Of a DNA stretch of 27,525 nucleotides, positions 1 through 8,373 are shown in pieces. The notes below the pieces were generated by a model that searched no databases, had not been told where the DNA came from, and saw nothing but the letters and a program-made list of their open reading frames with translations. Both the position numbers and the translations under genes were made by a program. The stretch's first letter is position 1, and each line of letters begins with the position of its first letter. Source of the DNA: JBILCM01 sp044353165 (lineage in GTDB: Bacteria; Bacillota; Bacilli; Paenibacillales; YIM-B00363); the NCBI GenBank assembly GCA_044353165.1, contig JBILCM010000031.1:1-27525 (forward strand), written 5' to 3'.

Positions 1-41
1 AACCTCTGAAGCGCGGTGGTCATGAAATGACGCACTTTATG

Positions 42-71
42 ATTCTAGCATAGTGCTATATGTTTATGCAA
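42..71 (-). promoter_or_regulatory. Promoter reading out of the left edge
   Basis: Read on the minus strand there is a -35 TTGCAT (71-66), an 18-bp spacer and a -10 TAGAAT (47-42) preceded by TGC, making an extended -10. It lies downstream of the RNase gene and points out of the window, so it probably drives the next gene. In Bacillus the gene after spoIVFB is rplU, but that gene is not visible here. A TAGCA-TAG-TGCTA inverted repeat (46-58) covers the spacer and the edge of the -10. Confidence 0.5.
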
Positions 72-95
72 TATGTAATCCATCCCATCCAATAA

Positions 96-1343
96 TCACA
101 ATAAAGTATCCCATTTAGTTTTTCTGCGCCCCCCACAACACTTGCACGTTTCGAAGAACAACGAATCTTGATGTTCACTTGCTCTTTTGCGCGTCATCTC
201 AAGCAGTCCGAGCTTCGTCCACCCCAGAATGTGAACTTTCATTCGATCTTTCAACACTGCACTGCGCAATAATTCCTCGATTTCGTGACGGTTTTCCTCG
301 AACAACATGTCGATGAAATCGATAATGATGATGCCGCCGATATCTCTCAAGCGAAGGATATGAGCAACCTCTTCCGCCGCTTCCCGGTTGGTCTTCAAGA
401 TGGTTTCAGTCAAGCTTGAAGAACCCGTAAATTGCCCTGTATTCACATCGATTACGGTCAATGCTTCTGTGAAATCAATGACTATATATCCGCCGCTTGG
501 AAGTCTAAGTTTTGATTTATTCGCTCTTTCCATCTGTTCTCGGATAGGATAGGCTTCCAAGATCGAGGTGTTGGTATCATGTAATTGGAGGTGTGTACGC
601 AGAGGCGTTGTGAGCGAAGTAAGCATCTCTCTCGCAACACCATACATGTGTTGGTTATCGACAATAATCTCGTCGATTTTTTCCGTTACAAGATCTCGAA
701 ACATGCGTGGTAACAATGCATCGTCACGGAACAATTGTTTCGGTGCTTTTTCACGTTGTCCCTCTGTAACAATCTGTTCCCATCGCGATCGCATCGTGAG
801 CAATTCCCGTTCAAACGCCTCATCACTAACACCATCCGCAGCTGTACGCACAATGATTCCTTCATGCGGCGCGCGCACCCTCTCAGCCAGATGGCTAAGT
901 CTGCGGCGCTCCGCAACAAGACGGATTTTATTCGAGATTGCCACATACCCTGCACCGGGCATGAAGACGAGCCATCTGCCTGTTAGTGAAAAGTGTGCCG
1001 TGACTTTTGCCCCTTTGGATCTGGTAGGCTCCTTGAGCATCTGAACGATCAACTCGTCGCCGACGGTTACGATGGAAGCAATCGAGGGTTTCGTGGTGGC
1101 GTCATATGCAGCGTGGACAGGGAGCAAATCATCGACATGGATAAAAGCTTTCTTCTCCAAGCCAATGTCCACGAAAGCCGCGTCCATCCCGGACAACACG
1201 TTAACGATTCGTCCTTTATAGATTGTCCCAACACGATTGTGAAAATCAGGACGCTCTATAAAAAATTCCACCAGCCTGCCATTTTCGAGCAATGCGACCA
1301 ACATTAGATCAGGGAACTTCTTGTGTATGACCAGCTGTTTCAT
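96..1343 (-). CDS. rng: Ribonuclease E/G family endoribonuclease (RNase G-like)
   Basis: This is a 415-aa protein of the RNase E/G family, an Mg-dependent single-strand endoribonuclease acting in rRNA and mRNA processing. An S1-like RNA-binding region is at about residues 36-75 and the catalytic core carries VIDVNTG (Asp299) and DFIDM (342-346), the metal-binding blocks of the family. A C-terminal CKCCGG (400-405) corresponds to the zinc-link cysteines that join subunits. The length fits RNase G rather than RNase E, because there is no long C-terminal scaffold. The ATG start at 1343 has only a GAGGCGG ribosome site about 10 nt upstream, and that GAGG can pair weakly with CCTC next to the start codon. 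The gene follows spoIVFB after about 41 bp and is likely co-transcribed with it. Family assignment is firm; RNase G versus a short RNase E is a naming choice. Confidence 0.93.
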   Translation of the reverse strand: MKQLVIHKKFPDLMLVALLENGRLVEFFIERPDFHNRVGTIYKGRIVNVLSGMDAAFVDIGLEKKAFIHVDDLLPVHAAYDATTKPSIASIVTVGDELIVQMLKEPTRSKGAKVTAHFSLTGRWLVFMPGAGYVAISNKIRLVAERRRLSHLAERVRAPHEGIIVRTAADGVSDEAFERELLTMRSRWEQIVTEGQREKAPKQLFRDDALLPRMFRDLVTEKIDEIIVDNQHMYGVAREMLTSLTTPLRTHLQLHDTNTSILEAYPIREQMERANKSKLRLPSGGYIVIDFTEALTVIDVNTGQFTGSSSLTETILKTNREAAEEVAHILRLRDIGGIIIIDFIDMLFEENRHEIEELLRSAVLKDRMKVHILGWTKLGLLEMTRKRASEHQDSLFFETCKCCGGRRKTKWDTLL

Positions 1344-1384
1344 AGGAGGTAATCCGCCTCGAGCATTTATAGTATCTCTTCATT

Positions 1385-2269
1385 CTACATAAAAAGTTCA
1401 GATACTGCACGGTGCTGCTCTTTCTCAAGATAATGTTGAACACATCGTTGCTCATGTATCATGCCGACAACAGATCCTTTCCCGTTGCAAACCACAATAA
1501 TGTGCGGCATCTCCTTTACTATACGACGTACGACAGTGAAAAGTGGGGTGTCGTGTTGAACAACAAGCGGGCTTGGCAGCACCGCCTTTCGGTGCCAATC
1601 CGCCATTCGACTTGGACGGGAAATCAGAAATCGAATAAAACGGTAGGGTACTTGCTTCCAAGCATGTCCGTTCGCATAAAGCAGAAATAAACTAATACAA
1701 ACCAAATTCAATTCGAATTTTTGGATACCAAAACCTAAACATGCCCATCCAAGCAGAAATCCGCTAGACACCATCGACCAAATCGCAACAGAACGGATCG
1801 TTTCAAAGTATGGAAACTTGAAGCTTATGAAAGCTTGAACGATACGCCCGCCATCCAAAGGGAGAATCGGCAATAAATTGAACACCATCAAAGTCAAATT
1901 AGCCTCTACGAAATATTGTGTCCAGCGGTCAGACCAGACGCCAAACCATTGCAATCCATAGGCCAGTAACACTAACAATACATTCACGACGGGACCTGCC
2001 AAAGCGATAATAGCTTCTTCTTTGGCTGGTTTGGAACCTTCCTCATCCGCGAGAACGACCCCGCCGAATGGTGTCAATTGAATTTCACGCAGTCGCCAAT
2101 CATAATATTTTGCCGCGGCAACATGACCCGCTTCATGAAGAATTACAATGCTAAACAAGGTGACAATTTCGACATAGTGTCCTGTAACGACAGACATAAA
2201 CATGAGAAGGGTAAACAGAGGATGGATGCGTAAACGTATTCCCGATCGTAGATTATAGTTGAATCGCAT
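1385..2269 (-). CDS. spoIVFB: Intramembrane site-2 metalloprotease, SpoIVFB-like (M50)
   Basis: This is a polytopic M50-family metalloprotease of 294 aa from the ATG at 2269. In Bacillus, SpoIVFB sits in the outer forespore membrane and cleaves pro-sigma-K. The zinc motif HEAGH is at residues 45-49 and the third-ligand motif NLLPILPLDGG puts Asp at about 139, the same wording as in Bacillus SpoIVFB. Hydrophobic segments surround both motifs, and the last 60 residues resemble a CBS domain, as in SpoIVFB. A TTG at 2281 gives four more residues and overlaps the upstream gene by 29 bp. With the ATG the overlap is 17 bp. Neither start has a strong ribosome site, so translational coupling to spoIVFA is likely. 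The pairing with a degenerate M23 partner immediately upstream supports SpoIVFB rather than another site-2 protease. Confidence 0.88.
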   Translation of the reverse strand: MRFNYNLRSGIRLRIHPLFTLLMFMSVVTGHYVEIVTLFSIVILHEAGHVAAAKYYDWRLREIQLTPFGGVVLADEEGSKPAKEEAIIALAGPVVNVLLVLLAYGLQWFGVWSDRWTQYFVEANLTLMVFNLLPILPLDGGRIVQAFISFKFPYFETIRSVAIWSMVSSGFLLGWACLGFGIQKFELNLVCISLFLLYANGHAWKQVPYRFIRFLISRPSRMADWHRKAVLPSPLVVQHDTPLFTVVRRIVKEMPHIIVVCNGKGSVVGMIHEQRCVQHYLEKEQHRAVSELFM

Positions 2270-2993
2270 CAGATGGGTCAATGAATCGACTGCCTTGTTT
2301 CATTGCAAAATAAAATAATTGTTCTTCGGAGGAATGATCCAGGTTGGCCAAGCCGATGGGCTTTCCAATTTCAATCCACTCATCTTCTTTTACTAGAATT
2401 TTATGCAAGTTTCCATAGATCGACTGAACGCCTCCAGGATGTCGGATGAGAATCGTGTTTCCTGTTTGTGGCAAATTTCCCGCAAACAATACAAGACCTG
2501 TATCCACGGCAACGACTGAAGCTTCATCAGCACGAATGTATACCCCGGAATGTGACACGCCACTTACGAATCGTTTCACAAGAATACCTCTAACGGGTGA
2601 GGCATACGTTCGAGCATTCCCAATGTCCCCAAGAACTTCTGTCGTCTGTTCATCTTTCTCGAATGACGGAATGAAGGCTGGGGAGTCACCTAAGTGTGTC
2701 TCGTACCATGCGGCCACTTTAAATACAATCTGTTCTTGAGTGAGGGCGGACGCGATTTCTTGTCTCATGTGATCAAACCTGGGATGATGTGTTTGAAAAA
2801 GTACAACAACGACGCAGAATAATGCAATGGATATCCAAAGTTGTTTACGCACCCAACTTCGCACACCGTCGTTTTCAACCAGCTTAAGACTGCGTTCGTT
2901 CTTCCATAAATATTCGGGGTCTTCCCGAAGAAGTTTTTCGTGTTGTGTTATTTGGCGTGTATCTTTGTGCTTCTCTTGTTTTTCTTGCTTCAA
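2253..2993 (-). CDS. spoIVFA: SpoIVFA-like membrane protein with a degenerate LytM/M23 domain
   Basis: From the TTG at 2993 this is a 246-aa protein with a charged N-terminus, one membrane segment (about 50-67) and a C-terminal M23/LytM fold (about 132-239). The metal motifs are lost: the usual HxGxDI reads HSGVYI, and the HxH near the end reads YFAMKQG, so it should not be an active peptidase. In Bacillus, SpoIVFA is a similarly inactive LytM protein that anchors and restrains SpoIVFB. An upstream ATG at 3026 is possible, but the only purine-rich site near it (AAGGA) is 16 nt away, whereas AAGGGGGAG lies about 10 nt before the TTG. The gene overlaps spoIVFB, which matches the spoIVF operon. 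Confidence 0.85.
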   Translation of the reverse strand: MKQEKQEKHKDTRQITQHEKLLREDPEYLWKNERSLKLVENDGVRSWVRKQLWISIALFCVVVVLFQTHHPRFDHMRQEIASALTQEQIVFKVAAWYETHLGDSPAFIPSFEKDEQTTEVLGDIGNARTYASPVRGILVKRFVSGVSHSGVYIRADEASVVAVDTGLVLFAGNLPQTGNTILIRHPGGVQSIYGNLHKILVKEDEWIEIGKPIGLANLDHSSEEQLFYFAMKQGSRFIDPSDAIQL

Positions 2994-3029
2994 GTTCGGA
3001 TCTCCCCCTTGGTTGCAATGCGTCATTCC

Positions 3030-3060
3030 ATGATATGAATTGTCCTTAGGGGTTATACCA
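3030..3060 (-). promoter_or_regulatory. Possible spoIVF promoter
   Basis: On the minus strand TGGTATAAC (3060-3052) is an extended -10 without a good -35. CATATCAT (3037-3030) resembles a sigma-E -10 (6 of 8 positions by eye) with only a weak -35 partner. Either could drive spoIVFA-spoIVFB. Family knowledge favours sigma-E, but the sequence alone does not decide. Confidence 0.3.
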
Positions 3061-3088
3061 GGGAAACCAAGTTTCGTGGACGATCTGT

Positions 3089-4252
3089 TTATTTAGTAAT
3101 GTCTTCGATTAACTCCTCTTTGGCGTAGACTCGAATACTCAGCGCTAATCCAATCGACAACATATTGATCAATAACGAGGAACCCCCATACGATATGAAT
3201 GGCAAGGTAATCCCCGTCAATGGGAGGATGGCCAGAAACATGCCGATATTCTGAAAAATTTGAAACACGAACATCGAGACCATACCCGCGATAATATAAG
3301 AGCCACCCGGCTCGTTGATTTGAATCGAAATTAAGATCAATCGATAAATGAGCAGAAAATAAAGCAACAGCAATGTTGATGACCCGATGAACCCAAATTC
3401 TTCAGCAATGACAACAAATATAGAATCTGAATACGTATAAGGAATGCGACTGCTGTGCACCGAGCTTCCTTGTAGGTAGCCCTCGCCAAGCAAAGCGCCA
3501 GAACCAATCGCCATCATTGAGTTTTGCAATTGATAGCTTTGATCGGATGAGGCTTGTTCTGGGGACAAGTAGGCATCAATACGGTCCATCCAGTGACCTG
3601 CACCATTGGCAGACAGAAAGCGATCCATCGGATCATGAAAAACAGTAACTACATACAGTCCACCCGCAATAATAGCGGTTGCAAGTCCAACGCCAGCAAA
3701 CACATGCGTATATTTAATGTTCGCATTCCACAACATTCCAATAAGAATAACCATATAAATAACAGCATTCCCCAAATCAGGTTGTGAAAGTACTAGCATG
3801 AATGGAACGATAACAAAAACACTTGCGGGCATCACATCGTCCGACAGACGCAGAAGTTCGCCATTCCTCTTGGCAAGATAATACGCCAACAACAATATAA
3901 TAAATAACTTCATGACCTCAGCCGGTTGTATATCCAATCCGAGTCCTGGAATGGAGAACCAGCCTCTAGCTCCATTCTTCGTAATCCCCAAAAAATAAAC
4001 CGCTACAAGGCTAGTTACACCTAGAGCGTACAAATAGGGTGCCCATTTAAGAAAAATTCTATAGTTGATGAATGCAGCGCCAAATAAAACAATAAAACCT
4101 AAACCGTAATTCAGCATATGTCGGGTATGGATTCCAGCAAACATGGTGCTCTCCATGACCGCACTTCGCACAATCATCGTGCTTGCGAACATAAAGACAA
4201 ACAAAATAATAACAATAATCCAGTCAATTTTTTGAAGTCTACTCTTCATCAT
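3089..4252 (-). CDS. rodA: SEDS-family peptidoglycan glycosyltransferase RodA
   Basis: This is a 387-aa polytopic membrane protein of the SEDS family (RodA/FtsW/SpoVE), which polymerises lipid II in the cytoplasmic membrane together with a class B PBP. About ten hydrophobic segments are visible. Family signatures are NGARGWFSIPG (93-103), with Trp98 matching the functional Trp of Bacillus RodA; QPAEVMKL; the SDSIFVVIAEEFGF loop, with the essential Asp at 276; and the C-terminal LPFISYGGSSL. RodA is preferred over FtsW or SpoVE because the gene lies directly downstream of mreBCD-minCD. No class B PBP gene is in the window. It starts with ATG 15 bp after minD stops, so it is probably in the same operon. 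Which of the three SEDS proteins it is cannot be proved from motifs alone. Confidence 0.85.
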   Translation of the reverse strand: MMKSRLQKIDWIIVIILFVFMFASTMIVRSAVMESTMFAGIHTRHMLNYGLGFIVLFGAAFINYRIFLKWAPYLYALGVTSLVAVYFLGITKNGARGWFSIPGLGLDIQPAEVMKLFIILLLAYYLAKRNGELLRLSDDVMPASVFVIVPFMLVLSQPDLGNAVIYMVILIGMLWNANIKYTHVFAGVGLATAIIAGGLYVVTVFHDPMDRFLSANGAGHWMDRIDAYLSPEQASSDQSYQLQNSMMAIGSGALLGEGYLQGSSVHSSRIPYTYSDSIFVVIAEEFGFIGSSTLLLLYFLLIYRLILISIQINEPGGSYIIAGMVSMFVFQIFQNIGMFLAILPLTGITLPFISYGGSSLLINMLSIGLALSIRVYAKEELIEDITK

Positions 4253-4266
4253 AGGATGTTGTTTCC

Positions 4267-5058
4267 TTAGCCCGCAAAAAATTTAAAAATGCGCTGAAAC
4301 ACGCTGCGTTTTTGCTCCAACGGCATAAGTGGCACAGAATCACCGAGAATGCGGCGGGCAATGTTTCGATACGCCATGGCTGCGCGGGACTGTGGATTCA
4401 TCACCGTAGGTTCTCCACTGTTCGCTGCTTTAATAACATAGTCATCATCTGGCACGAGACCAAGTAAATCAATGGACAAGATGCTGCAAATTTCATCAAT
4501 GTCTAACATATCCCCATTCTTCATCAAATGCGGCCGAATACGATTAATGATCAACTTAGGAGCGTTCGTCAACTCTTTCTCTAGCAGCCCTATAATTCGA
4601 TCGGCATCACGTACTGCAGCTTTCTCAGGTGTTGTGACCACGATAGCTTGATCTGCCCCGGCAATGGCATTCTTGAACCCTTGCTCAATGCCAGCAGGAC
4701 AATCGATAATCACAAAATCATATTCCTTCTTTAGTTGCAGCACCACCTCTTTTACTTGCTCTGGACTGACAGCATGTTTGTCTTTCGTTTGGGCAGCGGG
4801 GAGCAAATACAACGCGTCAAATCGTTTGTCTTTGATTAAAGCCTGTTGTAAGCGGCATTGTCCTTCAATGACGTTGACCAAATCATAAAGAATTCGATTC
4901 TCCAGACCCATGACCACATCCAGATTACGAAGACCTATATCCGTATCCACCATGCAAACTTTCTTGCCAAGCAAAGCAAGAGCGGTTCCGACATTCGCAG
5001 AACTGGTTGTCTTGCCGACCCCGCCTTTACCCGATGTCACTACAATGGCTTGTCCCAT
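4267..5058 (-). CDS. minD: Septum site-determining ATPase MinD
   Basis: This 263-aa MinD/ParA-family ATPase binds the membrane and activates MinC to block division at the poles. It has the deviant Walker A motif KGGVGKTT (11-18), the DTDIGLRNLD switch region and a C-terminal amphipathic helix (KRSVFQRIFKFF), which is the membrane-targeting sequence. The reading frame stays open for 97 more codons upstream, but that part lies inside minC and has no MinD character. An in-frame TTG at 5067 would add three residues and sits 6 nt after AAGGAG, while the ATG at 5058 is 15 nt away. The TTG may therefore be the true start. The gene follows minC closely. No minE or minJ is seen nearby. Confidence 0.96.
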   Translation of the reverse strand: MGQAIVVTSGKGGVGKTTSSANVGTALALLGKKVCMVDTDIGLRNLDVVMGLENRILYDLVNVIEGQCRLQQALIKDKRFDALYLLPAAQTKDKHAVSPEQVKEVVLQLKKEYDFVIIDCPAGIEQGFKNAIAGADQAIVVTTPEKAAVRDADRIIGLLEKELTNAPKLIINRIRPHLMKNGDMLDIDEICSILSIDLLGLVPDDDYVIKAANSGEPTVMNPQSRAAMAYRNIARRILGDSVPLMPLEQKRSVFQRIFKFFAG

Positions 5059-5068
5059 ACCTGTCAAG

Positions 5069-5737
5069 TCACGCTCCTTGATTGTTCCCAAACTGCGGTC
5101 GAATCCGATGCAGTTGGTGAATTTTATCAATCTCCATGAAACCATCGTGCAAATACGCGAACTCCATGAATGCTTCTTCAAAGCCCCATTCATCGGGCGG
5201 TCTTGAAATAACACCTGCAATTCGCAGTTGGGTCGGACGGAGATGAGAGGCAATGATGATGGCTTGCGTATTCCCACTTTGCCCTGCATGTGCGATGCCA
5301 CGCAATGAACCGAGGATAATAATACTGCCGTTAGACGTAATCGTCCCACCAGGATTTACATCACCAATGAGTAGAACGTCCTCATCAGCATGCAACGATT
5401 GACCCGACCTTACAATGTGAATCATCGTTTTTAGATTTGGAGATGATGGAGGTGCCCACGATTTGGTATCATGTTCTCCCGAAATAGACTTGACGACCAA
5501 ATTCCCACGTGCGGCGAATGCGTCTAGAATTGCCTCTCTGAATGAATCTGTCAACGTCCGATGTCCCACTCGAACAACAACATGTGCCAGGGGTCCATAA
5601 AGAAACTGACTATGCGTGTGATTTAATTTCTCGTAAAGCTCCTGGATCACTTCATCCATAGGAGCTTGATCATCTAAGCGAAACAGTAAACCCTCTTTGA
5701 CACCTTTCATCACAACAAGTGATTTTGAGGATGACAT
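5069..5737 (-). CDS. minC: Septum site-determining protein MinC
   Basis: This is a 222-aa FtsZ-assembly inhibitor that works with MinD. The N-terminal domain (1-100) is poorly conserved, as usual. The C-terminal beta-helix domain (about 108-190) is clear: RSGQSLHADEDVLLIGDVNPG, then a glycine-rich GSIIILGSLRGIAHAG run and the LRIAGVI segment that forms the dimer and MinD-contact surface. The ATG at 5737 has a strong AAGGAGG, but about 13 nt away, which is longer than normal. It is placed between mreD and minD, the order found in Bacillus. Confidence 0.96.
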   Translation of the reverse strand: MSSSKSLVVMKGVKEGLLFRLDDQAPMDEVIQELYEKLNHTHSQFLYGPLAHVVVRVGHRTLTDSFREAILDAFAARGNLVVKSISGEHDTKSWAPPSSPNLKTMIHIVRSGQSLHADEDVLLIGDVNPGGTITSNGSIIILGSLRGIAHAGQSGNTQAIIIASHLRPTQLRIAGVISRPPDEWGFEEAFMEFAYLHDGFMEIDKIHQLHRIRPQFGNNQGA

Positions 5738-5758
5738 TTGAGACGTAACGCCTCCTTC

Positions 5759-6343
5759 TCAGCCTTTACCATTTCGGCTTTTTACCTCAAAAATCCTGCT
5801 CATTCCAAGTTTTTCGTGGTCCTCGGGATCTCGAGCGTAACTTGCATAGATCAACCAACGACGCGCGGGAATGTATAAAGATAGTGCAATAAATAAATTC
5901 AGAAGAATACTAGGTATCAATCCGTGAACGAACAACCAACCAAACTTCGCATTCGTAATATCAAATAATCGATAAATCGAATACAAAGTAATTTCATACA
6001 AAAGCAAGCATGATGCCTGAATGAGCAAAACCTGATTCATTCGGATGGCAGAAGGTCGCACAAACATACCACTCACATATCCAATTAGAGCAAAAGCAAA
6101 AGCGTTCGCGCCTAACATATGGCCAAAAAACAATACATCCTGTAACAGACCGAAGGTGAAACCATACATTAGACCCAGATGCCGATTTCCAACACAACCT
6201 ATGTAAATAACTGCTACAAGTACGATCTTAGGATATAGCATATCACGAAACTCAAGAGGAATGAGCCATGGGAACAATGACGATTCTAAAATTGTACCGA
6301 GCAACAAAGAAAAGCCAATTATAATCCAGCGGTTCATATCCAT
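5759..6343 (-). CDS. mreD: Rod shape-determining membrane protein MreD
   Basis: This is a small polytopic membrane protein of about 194 aa with about five hydrophobic segments, part of the MreBCD elongation complex. MreD sequences are weakly conserved, so the call rests on length, membrane topology (first segment WIIIGFSLLLG just after the start) and position between mreC and minC. The frame extends upstream to an ATG at 6382 inside mreC, but that start has no ribosome site. The ATG at 6343 lies one base after the mreC stop codon (TAG C ATG), and a second ATG is two codons on. Translation is probably coupled to mreC. Confidence 0.88.
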   Translation of the reverse strand: MDMNRWIIIGFSLLLGTILESSLFPWLIPLEFRDMLYPKIVLVAVIYIGCVGNRHLGLMYGFTFGLLQDVLFFGHMLGANAFAFALIGYVSGMFVRPSAIRMNQVLLIQASCLLLYEITLYSIYRLFDITNAKFGWLFVHGLIPSILLNLFIALSLYIPARRWLIYASYARDPEDHEKLGMSRIFEVKSRNGKG

Positions 6344-6344
6344 G

Positions 6345-7208
6345 CTACTCAATTTCAGGCACCTCAACAACAAAGACTTCATGCAATTGGGTAAACTGAG
6401 CCGTTGGTTGAATGATTGCCGTGTGTGTCAACCCAAAATCGCCTACTTGACGTTCCATTACTGTGCCAATAACGATGCCAGCTGGAAATAGTTCTCCTAG
6501 TCCCGATGTCACAATAATGTCTGAAGGTTGTAAAGGATCGTTCTGATCAATTTTGGTCATGAGCAATGTTCCTTGCTGCGGATCATAGCTCTCGATGATG
6601 CCGAACGATTCGCTTTCGCGCCCTTGCACTGCGGCGGCAACGACACGCACATTCCCCTCAGCACCATTCAAATCCGTGATCAATTGCACATTCGCTGTAA
6701 AAGGGTACGTGCGCACCACCCTGCCTATCAAGCCATCTACCGTCATTACTGCCATATCTGTGCGAATTCCGTCACGAGAACCGATGTTTATCTTGATTAC
6801 GCGATTGTACCGATCCGCACTTTCTGAGATGACCTCAGCAACACGATATTTAATCTCATTCACCTGTTTTTGTCGTTCTGTGAACGATAGCGCTTCTTTC
6901 AATCTTAGATTCTGATCTTCTAATTCATTCAATCGTGCGCGATCACGCGCATACTGCGACAAGGTGAGTCTGAGCGCTTCATTCTCTTCATAGATGACTT
7001 TTAGTCTGCGAATGTCATCCAACAGCTGTGCGACATAACGGACAGGTTGGTAGATCGATTGCTGTCCGATTCCGACCGAATCTGCAACAAATTGCTCGGG
7101 CCATAGGACGCTAGCTCGCACATTCAATGTAAACCCCATGAGGGCGATAAAAAAGACGATCGAAGCCAAAAATAATAACAATCGTTTATTTCCCATCATT
7201 CTGAACAT
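6345..7208 (-). CDS. mreC: Rod shape-determining protein MreC
   Basis: This is a 287-aa bitopic membrane protein that links MreB to the external wall-synthesis machinery. It has a short cytoplasmic N-terminus, one membrane segment (about 8-27), a coiled coil (about 62-105) and a beta-rich extracytoplasmic domain. Family blocks are visible, including VIGESADRYNR-like AEVISESADRYNRVIKINIG, the VMTVDGLIGRVV segment and VTSGLGELFPAGIVIGTV. It starts with ATG at 7208, with AGGA 4 nt upstream and GAGGAG a little further up. It lies 25 bp after mreB and directly before mreD. Confidence 0.96.
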   Translation of the reverse strand: MFRMMGNKRLLLFLASIVFFIALMGFTLNVRASVLWPEQFVADSVGIGQQSIYQPVRYVAQLLDDIRRLKVIYEENEALRLTLSQYARDRARLNELEDQNLRLKEALSFTERQKQVNEIKYRVAEVISESADRYNRVIKINIGSRDGIRTDMAVMTVDGLIGRVVRTYPFTANVQLITDLNGAEGNVRVVAAAVQGRESESFGIIESYDPQQGTLLMTKIDQNDPLQPSDIIVTSGLGELFPAGIVIGTVMERQVGDFGLTHTAIIQPTAQFTQLHEVFVVEVPEIE

Positions 7209-7233
7209 GGGTTCCTGTGCAACTCCTCACCGT

Positions 7234-8268
7234 CTATCGCCTCGAACGGGAAACGAAATCGCGCCTCGACTTGAACAAATGTATATTATCTAACGCTTTG
7301 CCAGTGCCTATAGCAACACAATCAAGTGGGTTTTCAGCCACCATGACAGGCATCCCTGTCTCTTGCGACAATAATTTATCTAAATTGCGGAGCAAAGCTC
7401 CACCGCCGGTTAATACAATTCCCCGATCCATAATGTCAGCAGACAATTCAGGAGGGCATTTCTCCAATGTCAATTTCACTGCTTCGAGTATGGCCGCCAC
7501 CGTGTCAGCTAACGCTTCTGTAATCTGTTTTGCAGTCACGAATGTTGTTTTCGGCAGACCCGTCATCAGATCGCGGCCACGGATTTCCAACGTTTGTGAT
7601 GCCGAAACCGGTATTGCGGATCCGATCTCGATCTTGAGATTTTCTGCCGTTCGCTCGCCAATCAACAGGTTCAATGTTTTTTTTATATAGTGAATAATCG
7701 CCTCATCCATCTCATCGCCTGCTACGCGAATCGAACGACTTGTAACAACGCCGCCAAGCGATATGACTGCAACCTCAGTCGTTCCGCCTCCTATATCGAC
7801 AACCATACTTCCCGTCGGTTCCCATACAGGAAGATTGGCGCCGATCGCCGCTGCGAATGGTTCTTCAATGGTGTAAGCTTCTCTAGCTCCGGCTTCACGG
7901 GTTGCATCTTCAACTGCACGTTTCTCGACCGCGGTTACGCCCGATGGCACACAAACAATCACGTTCGGACGGCGCGAGAAGATGGATCTTTTTTGGGCTT
8001 GTTTGATAAAATGTTCTATCATCTTTGCTGTCGTATCAAAATCCGCAATAACTCCGTCTTTCATCGGTCGAACAGCTCGAACGTTGCCGGGTGTTCGTCC
8101 AATCATTTGTTTCGCGGCTTCACCAACTGCTTCAATCGCTTTTGTATCTGTACGCAGGGCCACAACCGATGGTTCCCTTACGGTAATTCCCTTCCCTTTG
8201 ACATAAACAAGCGTATTGGCCGTACCCAAATCGATACCCAAATCTTTCGTGCCAATGTTGCCCAGCAT
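7234..8268 (-). CDS. mreB: Rod shape-determining actin homologue MreB
   Basis: This is a 344-aa bacterial actin that forms membrane filaments guiding lateral wall synthesis. The actin-fold nucleotide motifs are clear: LGIDLGTANTLVYVKGKG (phosphate 1), VVDIGGGTTEVAVISLGG (phosphate 2) and VLTGGGALLRNLDKLL (adenosine). The start ATG at 8268 has GGGGAG 7 nt upstream, and the length is normal for the family. A promoter lies in the gap to radC. It is first in the mreB-mreC-mreD-minC-minD-rodA series. Confidence 0.98.
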   Translation of the reverse strand: MLGNIGTKDLGIDLGTANTLVYVKGKGITVREPSVVALRTDTKAIEAVGEAAKQMIGRTPGNVRAVRPMKDGVIADFDTTAKMIEHFIKQAQKRSIFSRRPNVIVCVPSGVTAVEKRAVEDATREAGAREAYTIEEPFAAAIGANLPVWEPTGSMVVDIGGGTTEVAVISLGGVVTSRSIRVAGDEMDEAIIHYIKKTLNLLIGERTAENLKIEIGSAIPVSASQTLEIRGRDLMTGLPKTTFVTAKQITEALADTVAAILEAVKLTLEKCPPELSADIMDRGIVLTGGGALLRNLDKLLSQETGMPVMVAENPLDCVAIGTGKALDNIHLFKSRRDFVSRSRR

Positions 8269-8290
8269 GGTATGGCTCCCCTCTCGGTTA

Positions 8291-8357
8291 AGGCATAGAA
8301 GTTGTATCCTTACAAATGTTAGGGTTTATTATACCACCAAGAGGCGTAGAAGTTGCA
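8291..8357 (-). repeat. Direct repeat flanking the mreB promoter
   Basis: The 16-nt sequence AGGCRTAGAAGTTGYA (plus-strand reading) occurs at 8291-8306 and 8342-8357, with 14 of 16 identical positions and 51 bp between copies. One copy overlaps the putative -35 of the mreB promoter and the other lies in the transcribed leader. It may be a pair of operator sites or chance. Confidence 0.5.
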
Positions 8358-8358
8358 A
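8328..8358 (-). promoter_or_regulatory. mreB promoter
   Basis: The minus strand has a perfect TATAAT (8333-8328) preceded by TGG, so an extended -10, and TTGCAA (8358-8353) as a -35 with a long 19-bp spacer. The extended -10 can make up for the poor spacing. It would give an mreB operon transcript with a leader of about 50 nt. Confidence 0.6.
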
Positions 8359-8373
8359 TTTTGCGATTTCAAA

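Noticed and set aside
5059..5349. N-terminal extension of the MinD reading frame (97 codons)
   Set aside because: It lies inside minC, shows no MinD similarity, and the MGQAIVVTSGKGG start (or the TTG three codons earlier) fits the family.
7690..8298. 202-codon plus-strand ORF opposite mreB
   Set aside because: It is antisense to a clear mreB, rich in Cys/Asn/Arg without domain character, and has no convincing ribosome site.
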